Shown piece by piece: positions 11,574 to 22,518 of a stretch of 64,000 nt of DNA. Position numbers and translations under genes: made by a program. Under the pieces are notes generated by a model, which worked only from the letters and a program-made list of their open reading frames with translations, ran no database searches and had not been told where the DNA came from. The first letter of the stretch is position 1, and every line of letters starts with the position of its first letter. Origin of the DNA: Haberlea rhodopensis (taxonomy: Eukaryota > Streptophyta > Magnoliopsida > Lamiales > Gesneriaceae); NCBI GenBank assembly GCA_907163345.1, contig CAJQUN010001276.1, positions 1 to 64,000 on the forward strand, given 5' to 3'.

Positions 11574-12107
11574 TGTGAAGACCCGAAATCTACCGATTCG
11601 AGTACTCTACTAATCCATGTATACTACCGATCAGTAGACGTTTAAGAACTAGCTCAGCAGATGTTTCAAACCTGCTGAACCTATGGGAATTTACTCTACT
11701 GTACCGAAGACTCTATTGATTCGAGTACTCTACTGATCCATATACACTACCGATCCATAGACTATTGAACCGTAGACTCAACTGATGATTAAATACGCTT
11801 TACTTACGCAATGTCTCAGCTCAACCTATGAAGATAACCATCAACTCTACTGATCTAAATCAGACCAAGAGACTTAGTCAACCCCACTAACCCATCATTT
11901 ACGAATAATGATAATATAGGCTACGGTTACAGAATTTCAGGGGTTTGGCATTGAAGTGAAATTATAGCAGAGTTAATATAGATCATGGATTGTTACACCC
12001 TGACTTTTAACCCTATAAATATCCGAGCATTCCCAAAGCAAGAATTACACAAAACATAGCATATTTTAACACAGTACCGGCAACCATTTTCAAGTTAGGA
12101 AGAAGAA
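11574..12107 (+). mobile_element. chromovirus 5' LTR, first part
   Basis: Starts TGTGAAGACCCGAAATCTAC and aligns along its length with the 3' LTR from 43176. It stops matching after agaagaa at 12107, where minus-strand Athila-like sequence begins. The LTR resumes at 37280. Relative to the 3' LTR about 384 bp (43731-44114 equivalent) are missing at the junction. Its flank atcat (11569-11573) pairs with agcat after the 3' LTR, a one-mismatch 5-bp target duplication. Confidence 0.85.
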
Positions 12108-12730
12108 ATCCATTGTTTGCCCACTGAGTATGGCAAATACCAGGGCAGCTGTCTCCTTGGTAACCTCAGAAGTGTGGGTCGATGGCATGACCCGGGAGGC
12201 TATGAAGGAGAACCATGCTTGTGCCTCTGGTTTCAAATGTTTCTTTAGGACCAATTGGGGCTCTCCATTGCTGTTCATTTGCCAGTCAGTCTCCTCAATA
12301 CTGATTACAAATAGTATCTCATCATAGTTGACCTGGCTCGTCTTGAAAAATTTGTAATCACTATTCTTTATTGATGGCATCCGAAAATTGCATTTATTTT
12401 GAATCGATCAAATTCAACATATTTACCCCTTACAAACACAACCTCCCTTGAATTTTGGTGGAGTGTCCTTAGATTAGAATAGAATTTCCTCACAACAGGG
12501 ACCACCGCATCAATAGGTTGTTGAATAAACTCAAACCAACCTCGTCGCCTTGCTTCTTGAATGAAAGGGCATTCAAGTTGTTCTAAACTCATTCCCCTTT
12601 CGCTACTGAGGGGTTTGCGGTGATAACTGGGGTATAATTCCGCCGCTACGGAATTCACAAATTTACACTCATCATAATCTGCAGACGAAGTGGTGGCTTC
12701 GACTTGCTTTTGCTTTTTCTTCGGAGCCAT
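12108..12730 (-). pseudogene. env-position ORF of element C, truncated
   Basis: Minus-strand ORF from ATG at 12730, starting MAPKKKQKQVEATTSS, then EARRRGWFEFIQQPIDA and a VRGKYVEFDRFKINAIF motif. A frameshift near 12375 leads to LKPEAQAWFSFIASRVMPST. It resembles the domain annotated as putative plant transposon protein at the 3' end of Athila-type elements, where env would lie. Function is unknown. The matching ORF of element A is split at 24747-24006 and 18271-17859. This copy is cut at 12108 where it abuts the chromovirus LTR. Confidence 0.7.
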
Positions 12731-13516
12731 TTACCAGTTCACAATTCCCACTTATTCAATCACAACCACAACAAGAATATACCAAATTTACCAACCACAA
12801 CAAGAACTCACCAATATTAACTACCCAATTCCCAAATTCACCAAAAATTACAATCATTGTATACCCAAACAGAAATATTTACTAATTCAAGGATATATAG
12901 AAGGGTTGAAACCGAATACCATGGAAATCTAGGTGATATTGTAGAATTTGCTTGAGTTCCCCTTTTTGATGAAATCTCCCAATTCAGCTTTGGATCTTCA
13001 AATCTGTTGCAAAAAATATAATTAGAAGAAGCTTTGAAGCATAAATTGCAAGATTTGTGAGTTTGTGGGAAAGATTATAGAAGGAAATTGGGGATTAGGT
13101 CAAAAAGAACGGTTTTTTTCTTTGAAAAGTTTGAGAATTTTATGCAGGACATCTGTTGTAATCGATCTTAAAAACAAATTTATCTGTGTCTCGATCGATC
13201 GAGAGTCTCTGCTCGATCGATCGAGCGAGACAGAGAATTTTTTTTCTTTTTATAACCTTCCTCGATCGATCGAGATTTAATCTCGATTGATCGATCGTTC
13301 CAGACCCTTTTTCACAAGAAAAATTTTCACTGTTCGATCCGCCTCACTAATTGGATTCATTTCATTTTTCTGCATTTGAAAATTAACGCACGGAGTTAGG
13401 CTTGAAAAATAACAAAAAAGAAAATAAAAAATTTAGACTAAAAATTGAAAAACAAACAAGAGATAGAGATAGAAAGTTCTTAATTTATAGTCCAAAGCTG
13501 GACTGTCACATCCTTC
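12731..13516 (-). other. pol-less spacer of element C
   Basis: In an autonomous Athila-type element, protease, RT, RNase H and integrase would lie between gag and the 3' ORF. Here about 790 bp of non-coding DNA joins the gag stop (13517) to the 3' ORF start (12730). It closely matches the spacer of element A (24748-25602), apart from a 70-bp deletion. Confidence 0.75.
13189..13298. repeat. CGATCGATCG cluster in element C spacer
   Basis: Three CTCGATCGATCGAG-type palindromes and one degenerate copy. Relative to element A this cluster lacks the segment equivalent to 25291-25360, with the break inside the repeated palindrome. Confidence 0.9.
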
Positions 13517-14827
13517 TCAGTGGTCCAATTTTGATTGCTCCTTCGGATTTTTCACTGTATCAGTAGGTAGTGTCCCTTGAGCTCATCCATGTATTATAGA
13601 TGCAAGTTGCACCACTTGAACCTCCAAGTTTTTTATAGATGCATTTTGATTTTGCATCCTAGTTTCTGTCGATGAGATTAACTTGGTCAAGAGCTCCTCC
13701 ATACTCGGTTTAGGTTCATTTCCCGGTTGTTGTTGTGGGTTCAACACGTTGTTTTGGTTGGACCAGCAAATTTGGATGATTCCTCCATCCCGGGTTGTAA
13801 GTATTGGAGTATGGGTTATTGGGCTGTCTGTTTCCTATATAGTTAGCAGATTCATTAGACTGAATGAATGGATTACTTGCCTGGCACTCGATGCTTGGAT
13901 GATTGCTTCCACATAAGTCACAAGTGATAACTTGAGCTTGCATTGCTGTCATACTCATGCTATCTATCTTTTTGTTCAATGCTTCCAACTGTGCCGAAAG
14001 AGCAGTGATGTCGTCAATCTGATGAACTCCACTCGGTTTGTTTGGCAAATTCCTCTCCGATTGCCATTGATAGCTATTAGAAGTCATCTCTTCCAAGAGT
14101 TCATAAGCTGCTTCCGGTGTTTTGCTCATAATAGATCCTCCTGAGGCTGCATCAATCATAGAACGGTTAGATGAAAATAAACCGTTATAAAAGGTTTGTA
14201 CCCGGAGCCAAATAGGAAGACCATGATGTGGGCATCTCCTGAGCAAGTCCTTGAAACGATCTCACGCTTCATATAAAGTTTCAGGATCATATTACCCTAA
14301 CGTGGTGATATCGTTTCTCATCTTCGCAGTTTTGGAAGAGGGAAAATATTTAGACAAGAATGCTTGTGTCATCCCCTCCCAAGTGGTAATAGATCCTGCA
14401 GGTAAAGAATTCAACCAAGCTTTATCTTTATCTTTTAATGACAGGGAAATAACCGTAACCTGATGGCGTCGTCAGAAACGCCATTGTGTTTGGAAGCGTC
14501 ACAAATCTCCAAGAAGTTGGAGATGTGAGTGTTTGGGTCATCAGTGGCTACTCCCCCAAACATCACTGAATGCTGGATCATCTGAATTATTGCCGACTTT
14601 ATCTCAAAATTGTTGGCTTGAATACTTGGCCTTGTAATGCTTGACAGTGATCCATGAAAAGCTGGTTGAGCAAAATCCATCATAGATCTTGGATTCGGTG
14701 TTTCATTATTCGCGCCCCCTTCTTGATTGTTATCTGCCATTGATCGAGCTTCCCTTATTTTCCTTAGACACGTTCACTCAATTTTTGGGTCAAACGGCTC
14801 GAATGTGGGGTTGCTACTCCTTAGCAT
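13517..14827 (-). pseudogene. gag of element C, frameshifted
   Basis: Starts at ATG 14827. It includes RSMMDFAQPAFHGSLSSI and NFLEICDASKHNGVSDDAI, then a stop near 14435. The central frame 14246-13716 has CPHHGLPIWLRVQTFYNGL, LSAQLEALNKKIDSM and a zinc-knuckle-like CDLCGSNHPSIEC (CX2CX3HX4C). The C-terminus NPKEQSKLDH ends at 13517 after another frame change. This is the nucleocapsid protein of an Athila-like element; pol does not follow it. It is closely related to the gag of element A. Confidence 0.85.
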
Positions 14828-14974
14828 GTACCAAGAAGATGACTACCTGTAAAAATCAACCCAAAAGGAGGAATACGAATGTAGTAAACCAACGGTCAAA
14901 AGTGACAAACAAACAAAACAAAAATAAATGGCTAAATTACAATTAACTAATCTCGTATAATATTATACAAATTA

Positions 14975-14993
14975 GTCCCCGGCAACGGTGCCA
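14975..14993 (-). other. tRNA-Asp-type primer-binding site of element C
   Basis: The minus strand reads TGGCACCGTTGCCGGGGAC, complementary with one mismatch to the 3' end of plant tRNA-Asp, the primer typical of Athila-group elements. It lies 6 bp inside the LTR edge at 15000, so element C begins here. Confidence 0.85.
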
Positions 14994-15998
14994 AAAACTT
15001 GATCGCTTTTATTTTAAACAGTTAATTCCAGTATAGCGATTTTAGACCACAAGTGAACGGTGTCAAGTTTTAGTATAGTGATTAAAAAGAAAGGATGTCG
15101 TACCCACAGGGACTAACATATAAGTACCAAATAAAATTAGCAAAATTATATTTAGCCTACGAAATAAATGATTAATTATCTAATTAAACAAAAAACTTAA
15201 AAACTCAAATCTAAATCAACTCCTTTGAAGATGCGAAGGAATTCCACTCAAGAAATTTAGCAAGATGTTGGTTCATTTGTGTTATCGTCAATGATTTGTT
15301 TGTAAAAATAGTTACTAACCAATTAATTCTTAAGGTGACAGATTCCCTAATATAATCAATACACTTTCTCAAGCTATATTGAAACTAATATTAAATTGAA
15401 GCAAGCAACTCTCGTTCACTTAAACCAATTTAATATCGAATAAATCTCAATGAAAACCATTAACTTTAAATCTTTCAATTCAAAGTGATCACATATGTGA
15501 TTTAATCTCTCGATCTAAATCTTTAACATATAACACGAATTATTATAGCGTATTATAAGTTTATCTCTCGATCTCAATTATAATTCACAAATTCAATCAA
15601 AGTTAGCAAGGCTTTGATAGCATTAAGGTTATAATTCATGCACAAAAGAATTAATCCACTCAAGCACAATCAAATCAATAACTCAATCACAATCTTTCTT
15701 AACCTTGATAAAATAAACTTAATTATATTCAAATCAAATTAAAAAGATGTATAATCGTTTCTCAACCTCATAAACATCAATAAATCTGAAAATCAAAATA
15801 ACTAAAGTTTAGAAATACGATAACGTAGGAGTTGAATTCGTGCGTTGAACGTTACTTCTTCTCTTGCTTCCTTCCTTGCACTTCAAAGGATTTTTCTCTT
15901 AAACTTGTGTTCTTGTTGGAGGATGAAAGATGGCTGAAAATTGGTGTATATTCTGATATTAGGTCTGATATTCTCCTCAAATTCGTGCCCTACGTCCC

Positions 15999-16008
15999 TT
16001 ATTTATAG
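15999..16008 (-). promoter_or_regulatory. TATA box of the shared Athila-like LTR
   Basis: The minus strand reads CTATAAATAA, followed by GGGACG. It lies about 77 bp downstream of the palindrome cluster 16085-16333. The sister LTR has TTATAAATAA at 36755-36764. Confidence 0.55.
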
Positions 16009-16084
16009 AAGAGGAGGTGGATGGAAGTGTTTCCATATAGATCAAACTCAATCAAGTCTTTTTTTTTTTCTGAAAATTCTGCGG

Positions 16085-16333
16085 CTCGATCGATCGGTGC
16101 AAATGTCTCGATCGATCCAGCACCTTCAACTCTCGGCCCTGAGTTTTTCTGCCTCTCTCGATCGATCGAGCATGAACTACCGATCGATCAAGATTTCTTC
16201 ATTCTCGCTTGTAATTTCTCTGCCACGCTCGATCGATCGAGCGTAAGTTTACGTTTGATCGAGCTCTTGTTTTTCTCGTTGCCCAAAACTCTGTCTCCGT
16301 CGATCAATCGCGCTCCGCTTCCGATCGATCGGT
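16085..16333. repeat. CGATCGATCG cluster in shared LTR
   Basis: About seven palindromes in 250 bp, of CTCGATCGATCGAG and CCGATCGATCGG types, some with one or two changes, spaced 25-45 bp apart. They lie upstream of the TATA box. Confidence 0.9.
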
Positions 16334-16526
16334 CATACCAGAATCCAAATTCTTCAATTCTTGACTCGGTTTGATCCGTTTTCTTCCTTTTAGCTCAATT
16401 CTTCCACTTTCCACCTAGATTCCTGAAACAACTAAATAAATACCAAAAAGCATAACATCTTCCTGGAATCTACACGAAAATATATACATATCAAAGCAAA
16501 AATATACGTAATAATCAACCTTATCA

Positions 16527-17858
16527 ACTCCCCCAAACTTAGACTTGATCGTCCTCGAGCAAGCATTAAGATCAAAATGTAAAGTTTATCACCAATACTT
16601 TAAATGAATTAACTTAGCAACTCAAATGTAAAAGCTCAGAAATCCCACTAACACTTCAATCATAAGTCAATCCAAAAATTAACAATAAGTGTTTTCTCCT
16701 AAGCCAAGCAATATATCACAAAATCGGAACGTGCGTGTGTGCTAATGTCAATCTTGAGTTTCATATATACTTTTAGGATCAAATAATGCTATTAAACTCA
16801 AAGTCAAGATTACTATTGAACACTCCATAAGCCTACTTTTCAAGCACTTCTCCACTAATGTAATTATTCCCTAGACTTAGATTAATAGGTCTTTTAAAGC
16901 TTGTAATATTAGGCCTAGATGTTTGGCTTCAAAGAAAAGATAGGGTAACACAAAGAATAGAGTATCATCATGGAAAATTCAAATTTTAAGCACAACTTTG
17001 AGCTTCTCTTCTTTTTTCTTTTATAGCCTTGGCCACTTTGGGTCTTATGTAGTCACTTTTTCTCAAGGCTTTATCTATCTTTTTCTTTTCTCATTCATCA
17101 TTTTTTTTTCAACAATGAGCTCATCCAAATGTAGCAATTCAAGTGCATCTAATGAGAATCACTATACTCCCTTAGGGTAAAGATGAAACTATTCAATTTA
17201 GGCTCATAAAGATGGGTATAATGAGTTGCCAAAGAAATTTGTTGAATGGAGGCTAATAGTATGTTAACACACTCCATTCTTTTTTCAATTAGGCTCAAAT
17301 TAGGAAACTAGAGATTGATATATACATGGTAAGCTTGAAAGGCTCAAGCGTTTCAACGATCGCCTAAATCATCTCCAAGTCAAGTTCCTAATTAAAAAAT
17401 TTCGCTTCAAAGTGCCCTCAAATAGGTTCTACAGTGTTTTAATATCCTCAAGACAAATCATAGTTAACAAAATTTTTCCAATATATATTCCCTCAATCAT
17501 GACTCAAAAGTGCTCAAAATGTTCTTCAATTTTAAAATATTAACTCAACCACAGATATTCACAAACAAGTCAAAAGTCTTCAAGACTTTAGTAGAGATGG
17601 GGATTAATATCAATATGTAATACCACTGCAAGTCTAATTCATTATTTCTTAATGATGAACTCTTTTCAAAAAAAAAATTTTATGTGCCCAAAAACTCTCT
17701 AATCTTATGATAGACTAGTCATGCAAGGTAAGTAACAAGAGAAAACAGCAGAAACCAGTAAACACCCCCCCCCCCCCCCCAAACTTAGTACATGCATTGC
17801 CCTCAGTGTATAGTAAACAATAAGCGCAAAAGCAAAACACATACCTCGACGACGATTG
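16527..17858 (-). other. 3' non-coding module of element A with polypurine tract
   Basis: On the element strand the module ends with AAGTTTGGGGGAGT directly before the LTR (16540-16527), the polypurine tract that primes plus-strand DNA. The same module with the same order of words occurs in element B (19759-21026), for example gccttggccactttgggtct and gatcgtcctcgagcaagca. No convincing ORF. Its far edge carries a second polypurine-like run at 17765-17780. Confidence 0.75.
17765..17780 (-). repeat. G16 homopolymer (C16 on plus strand)
   Basis: A run of 16 C on the plus strand followed by aaactta. It occupies the place of the internal polypurine-like motif TTTGGGGGAGT found at 21011-21026 in element B, and looks like an expansion of that motif. 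Confidence 0.85.
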
Positions 17859-18271
17859 TCAGTGATCGTCGTCCTCATCATGCTCCGGTGGGGGTACTGG
17901 ATAGTAAGGCTCCTCTGGCTGGTACGGTGGATAGGGCGGATAATCAGGTGGTGGTGGTTGGTATGGCAAAAATGGTTGAATAAATTGCGGCTGGAGTGGG
18001 AACTGAATTGATGGGAAACATTGGGCCAAGGCATTGTTCCATGCACATTGGTACTGCAGGAACTCCATTTGGTGCTGACTTATCTGTGCTTGGCCCCACA
18101 GTAATTCCCTTTGCAAATTTCTGATGCCCTGCTGCTCCATGCGTATGTCTTGGATATCCCTATGAAGGGAGCCCAAGGTGATCGATGAATGCTCTGCAGC
18201 GGAAGATGAGGATGGCCCAGCATGTCTGCTGCTCGAAGGCTGTGGCTCGGCCCTACGTCGGCCTGTAGGAG
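17859..18271 (-). pseudogene. env-position ORF of element A, C-terminal part
   Basis: Continues in frame from 24006 once element B is ignored. It is serine-rich, then MGSLHRDIQDIRMEQQGIRN, then the Gln-rich QISQHQMEFLQYQCAWN. A proline/tyrosine-rich tail and an acidic end (EHDEDDDH) precede the stop at 17859. The tail resembles the predicted disordered end of plant Athila-type 3' ORFs. Element B interrupts the gene here, with aggag repeated at 18267-18271 and 24006-24010. Confidence 0.65.
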
Positions 18272-19758
18272 TGACCGCTTTATTTTTAAACAGAAAATTC
18301 TCAGTGTAGCGATTCTTTACCGCAAGTGCACGGTGTCAAGTTTTAGTATAGTTAAATGAAAGTAAAGGTTGTCGAATCCACAGGGACTAACGTATAAGTA
18401 CCAAATAAAACTAGAAAAATTATATTTAGCCTACAATTAAAAAGAGGGTATATTAACTACTGCAAAATTATAACTAAAGGACCCAAATAAAATAAGAATA
18501 AATAAAATGAATGGGTTCCGGATATGCAAAGGAATTTCGCTCGAGAAATTTATCTCGCTCTTCGTTCAACTATGTTATCTTTAAAGATTCGTTTGAATAA
18601 GCAATTACCAAACAATTGATTCTTAAGGTGAAAGGTTTTCGTTATTATTCAATACACTCTCTCGAGCTGTATAGAAACTAATATCAAATTAGAACAAGTA
18701 ACTCTCGTTCACTTATTTACTAATTCGATATTGCATAAATCTTCAAAACCTCGTTACTCTAAATCTCTCGATTCAAAGTGCTCACGTATGTGATTTTATC
18801 TCTCGATCTCAATCTTAAACATACATCATGAATTAATGTAGCGTATTATAACGTTATCTCTCGATCTCGGTTATAACTCACAATATTCAATCAAAGTTAG
18901 CTAGGCTTTGATCTTAATAAGCATTCAATTCATGAACAATAAGTAATCAATTCACTCAAACACAATCGAATCAATAAATCAAACACAATTAACATCAAAC
19001 TCAATAAAATAAACTCGATTTAATTCAAAACAAATCAATGAGATGCTTAATTGTTTCTCAACCTCAAAAACATCCAATGAAAATGAATATCAAATAAATC
19101 TGAGTTTAGAAATACGATAAAAGCTGGAATGAATCCGTGCGTTGTACCGTAGTTTCTTCTCTTACTCCTTCCTTGCACTCCGGAATTGGCTCGCTCAAAC
19201 TTGGATGAAGAACGGAAGAAGATGATTTCTCCTCCTTCTTGTTGGCGGCGGCTACTAGGGTTGTAGGGTGATGATAAAATCGTCCTCTCCCTCTCTGATA
19301 TATTCTTATGGTATGGAAGAGATACCCTTTTTAAACCACCGAAGACCACGTTAATTTTGGAAAATCAGATTTTGTAGAAAATCGCGTCTCGATCGATCGA
19401 AAAGATTTTTCGATCAATCGGTGCACTGTTCGCTTCAGCGTTTAAAAGTTTCTGCCTCGATCGATCGATCGAGATTTTCTTCCGATCGATCGACACTTCG
19501 AAAAAATTGGTGCTGAACTCTCTGCCCGGCTCGATCGATCGGTACATATTCTCGATCGATCGAGATTTTGCAAAATCTGAATTTTCCACTTTTTCGCCTC
19601 GATTTCACCTGTTTTCTTCAGTTTAGCTCATTTCTACCATTTCCAACCTATTTCCTGAAACAAGCAAATAAACACCAAAAAACGTAATTTCATCCAGGAA
19701 AAAGTACTAAAAATGGTAAGAAATTACAGCTAAAAACACTTAAAATTTAAGCCTATCA
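18272..19758 (-). repeat. 3' LTR of element B
   Basis: Inner and outer ends match the partner LTR at 22519-24005 and lengths are identical. The outer edge joins the aggag duplication. The palindrome cluster is at 19388-19564. Confidence 0.92.
19388..19564. repeat. CGATCGATCG cluster in 3' LTR of B
   Basis: Five palindromes in about 175 bp, including an extended CGATCGATCGATCG near 19458, plus the degenerate CGATCAATCG. Confidence 0.9.
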
Positions 19759-21026
19759 ACTCCCCAAAACTTAGACTTGATCGTCCTCGAGCAAGCAATA
19801 AGCTCAAAAAGTAGAGTCAAACTTAATACTTTGAATGAATCATATTTACAACTCTAGGTAAAAGCTCAGCAATCCTACTTACACATCAATAAGAGTCATT
19901 CAAAGTTCAACATGAAGTGTTTTCTCCTAAGCTAAACAATACATCGCAACATCGGAACGTGTCTGTGTGCTATTGTCAAACATGAGTTATATACATATCT
20001 TTTAAGATCAAACTGTGCCATAAAAACTCAAAGTCAAGATTACTTTAAAATACTCTACAAATCTACTATCTAGCTTTTCTCCACTAATGTAATTATTCCC
20101 TAGACTTGGATCAGAAAGTCTTTAAAAGTTTATAGCGTTAGGCCTTTTGGTGTCGGCTCCAATGAAAAGGTAGGATGAATGCAAAGAAGAGAGTATAATA
20201 GAATCAGTTCAAAAATTTGTTCGCACGATATCGAGCTTCTCTTCAACTTTTCTAGCCTTGGCCACTTTGGGTCTTATTTGAATGTTTTCATTTTTTTTTT
20301 CAAGGCTTTTCTCTACATCTTTTCTTATTGCTCATTCTTTTGTTCATTTTTGTTTTTCACAATGAACTCATCTATATATAAAATCCAGTGCAATGAATGA
20401 GATTCATTATACTCCCTTAAGGACGGATAACATTTTTCATTTAGGCTCAATCCAAGGTAGGTATAATGAGTTGGCCAAAAAAAATGTCGAATGGGGGTCT
20501 ACTTATATGCAATGCATATTCCATTCTTTTTCAATAAGGCTCAAGAGGGGACACTAAGGAATGATGTACACAAGGTAAGTTTGAAAGCCACAAACGGTCC
20601 AAAGATCGCCTAAATCATCTCCAAGTCAAGTTCCTAATTAAAAATTTTTCCTCAAAGTGCTCTCAAATAAATTGTAGAGTTTTCTAAGATGCTCAAGACT
20701 AATCATAGTTAACACAAGTTTTCACTTTATTCCATACATACTTCACTCAGTCATGACTCAAAATGTGCTCAAACTATTCCTCAATTTTGACATAATGCTC
20801 AACAAAGGATATATACAAACAAGTTAAACATTTTCATGACTCCTATCTAGATAAGGATTAATTCCATCATGTATTACCGTTGCAAATCCAACTCATCATT
20901 TCTCAAGAATAACTCATTTCTAAAAAAAAATTTGTTGATAGTGCTCAAGGACGATTCAAGTGACAATTAAGCACACAACATGTGGATAAAACAAGTTAAA
21001 CACGCAAACCACTCCCCCAAACTTAA
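19759..21026 (-). other. 3' non-coding module of element B bounded by two polypurine-like tracts
   Basis: The near edge is actccccaaaactt (19759-19772) beside the LTR and the far edge is actcccccaaacttaa (21011-21026). The content parallels 16527-17858 of element A through most of its length. A third copy of the motif (actcccccaaactt) lies at 21727-21740. No coding frame supported. Confidence 0.7.
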
Positions 21027-21312
21027 CTGAAACATTGTCCTCAATGTTTAAAAGAATCAAAAAGGGAAAAAGTAAACTCCCCTGATCAAGACGCTTGCAT
21101 GAGGATTGAGGAAGTTTGGCTTTTGAAAGCTCCACTGTTGTAGGGGTTCATCGCTCCACTTGAGTACCTCGCAAAAGAAGGATGCTAAAAAAAATCGACA
21201 AGAGAGAAAAACAAACTAAATGCAAAATTGAAAATAAAACAAAGCTAAATGCAAAAGGATACGCTTGGGTTGCCTCCCAAGAAGCGCTGATTTCTAGTCG
21301 TCGGCTTGACCA

Positions 21313-22352
21313 TCAGAAGCAACCATCAAAGAGCGGTTGCCGCCCATAGTAAGTATCGTATGATACCACTAATGGGTCTTCATTCAGTATGCCCTCAAGA
21401 TTGGCCAGATGTCTCCAGTGTAAACTCGTCGCTCCAACAACTTTCGTCATGACATAGTGAGCATGGGAGAATGATTCTTTACTTGACTTCATCTCATATG
21501 GGGCGTAGTGCGGTGAAGTTTGTGGCATCGATGGGAAATACGTATCCACATATGGCATATAACATCTCTCCATCGATGGGTGCATATCAAGGTTCTCGAA
21601 ACTCTCATCCTCCAACATCACTCTTGGCTTGTTTTCCCATAGGATCTCCTTAGATGACTTTTTCACTGTAGGCTCAATCACTTCCATAGGCTCAACTTCC
21701 CTTGATCTTTCCACATGAGTGGGATCACTCCCCCAAACTTGATTGGTTGAGTGATCATCATCATGTAACCAGGCCTGATTGTAGATCTCGTCTCCTCCTC
21801 TTGGCAGCTCATTGAGATGGTTTCCACTAGGATTGCTATTTGCTGCTCTAGATGACGTATATAATTGGTCTGGTTCTCTAAACGTTGCTCAGTTGATGCC
21901 ATCAGTCTAAATAACATATTCTCTGATTGAGCCGTTCCTTCTACAAAACTATTTTTCTTCTCGCCGTGATGCTCAATGGTTTGGTGCGTATCATTAGGGT
22001 AGTGAGGCTCTGGTGGGTATTGGTGACTCCAACCTTGCAAAGAAGGATCACAATGCCAGTGGTAATCGAAGCCCGCCATATCATTGAACAGGTGTAATAC
22101 ACTGTCCTCATCTCTATCAACCAGGGGACTCCCATTCACCAGTGCTCCTCTGAATACCCATCCTCGTGTCTGTGCATCCAAACCTTTGAAGAAATGTTGC
22201 AGAAGAGTATAGTTCGAAAAGTTGTGATACCTAAATGTGTCTGCCAGTTCATTGATCTCTCCCACGCCGAATAAAACGGCTCTGAAAATTGTTGGGCAAA
22301 TCTTGTGAAGACTTGTTGATGAAGCATCACAAGTACCTCGCAAGAAAAACAA
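21313..22352 (-). pseudogene. gag-like ORF of element B
   Basis: Frame 22352-21678 contains LHKICPTIFRAVLFGVGEIN, TLLQHFFKGLDAQTRGW, VLHLFNDMAGFDYHWH and a coiled stretch RLENQTNYIRHLEQQIAIL. This layout is like the capsid and C-terminal coil of Athila/Tat gag, but the sequence differs strongly from the gag of A and C. A frame change near 21700 leads into a second ORF ending RQPLFDGCF at 21313. No zinc knuckle or protease motif seen. The gag identity is inferred from position and layout. Confidence 0.55.
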
Positions 22353-22493
22353 ATAACATACTAAAAAAAAAAATACTTTTTTTTATTATATATTTTTTTC
22401 TTCGAAAATAACGAAAAGAAAACGAAAACAAAAACGCAATAATAAAATGGCTAAATTATAATTAACTAATCTCGTATGATAGTATACAGATTA

Positions 22494-22512
22494 GTCCCCG
22501 GTAACAGCGCCA
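22494..22512 (-). other. tRNA-Asp-type primer-binding site of element B
   Basis: The minus strand reads TGGCGCTGTTACCGGGGAC, two changes from the canonical complement of tRNA-Asp, 6 bp from the LTR edge. Confidence 0.85.
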
Positions 22513-22518
22513 AAAACT

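Larger units (their letters stand above)
15000..16526 (-). mobile_element. LTR shared by elements A (3') and C (5')
   Basis: A 1527-bp LTR with TG..CA ends, reading TGATAAGGTTG at its minus-strand start. On its right lies a polypurine tract (16527-16540, the end of element A). On its left lies a primer-binding site and gag (the start of element C). One LTR therefore serves both elements, a tandem LTR-interior-LTR-interior array. It aligns closely along its length with the LTR at 35760-37279. Confidence 0.85.

Noticed and set aside
16021..16374. 117-residue and similar SIDRS/DRSI-rich frames at the LTR palindrome clusters (also 1747-2025, 25105-25485, 36589-37127)
   Set aside because: CGATCGATCG encodes Ser-Ile-Asp-Arg in some frame on either strand; these lie in LTRs or spacers and do not begin in plausible contexts.
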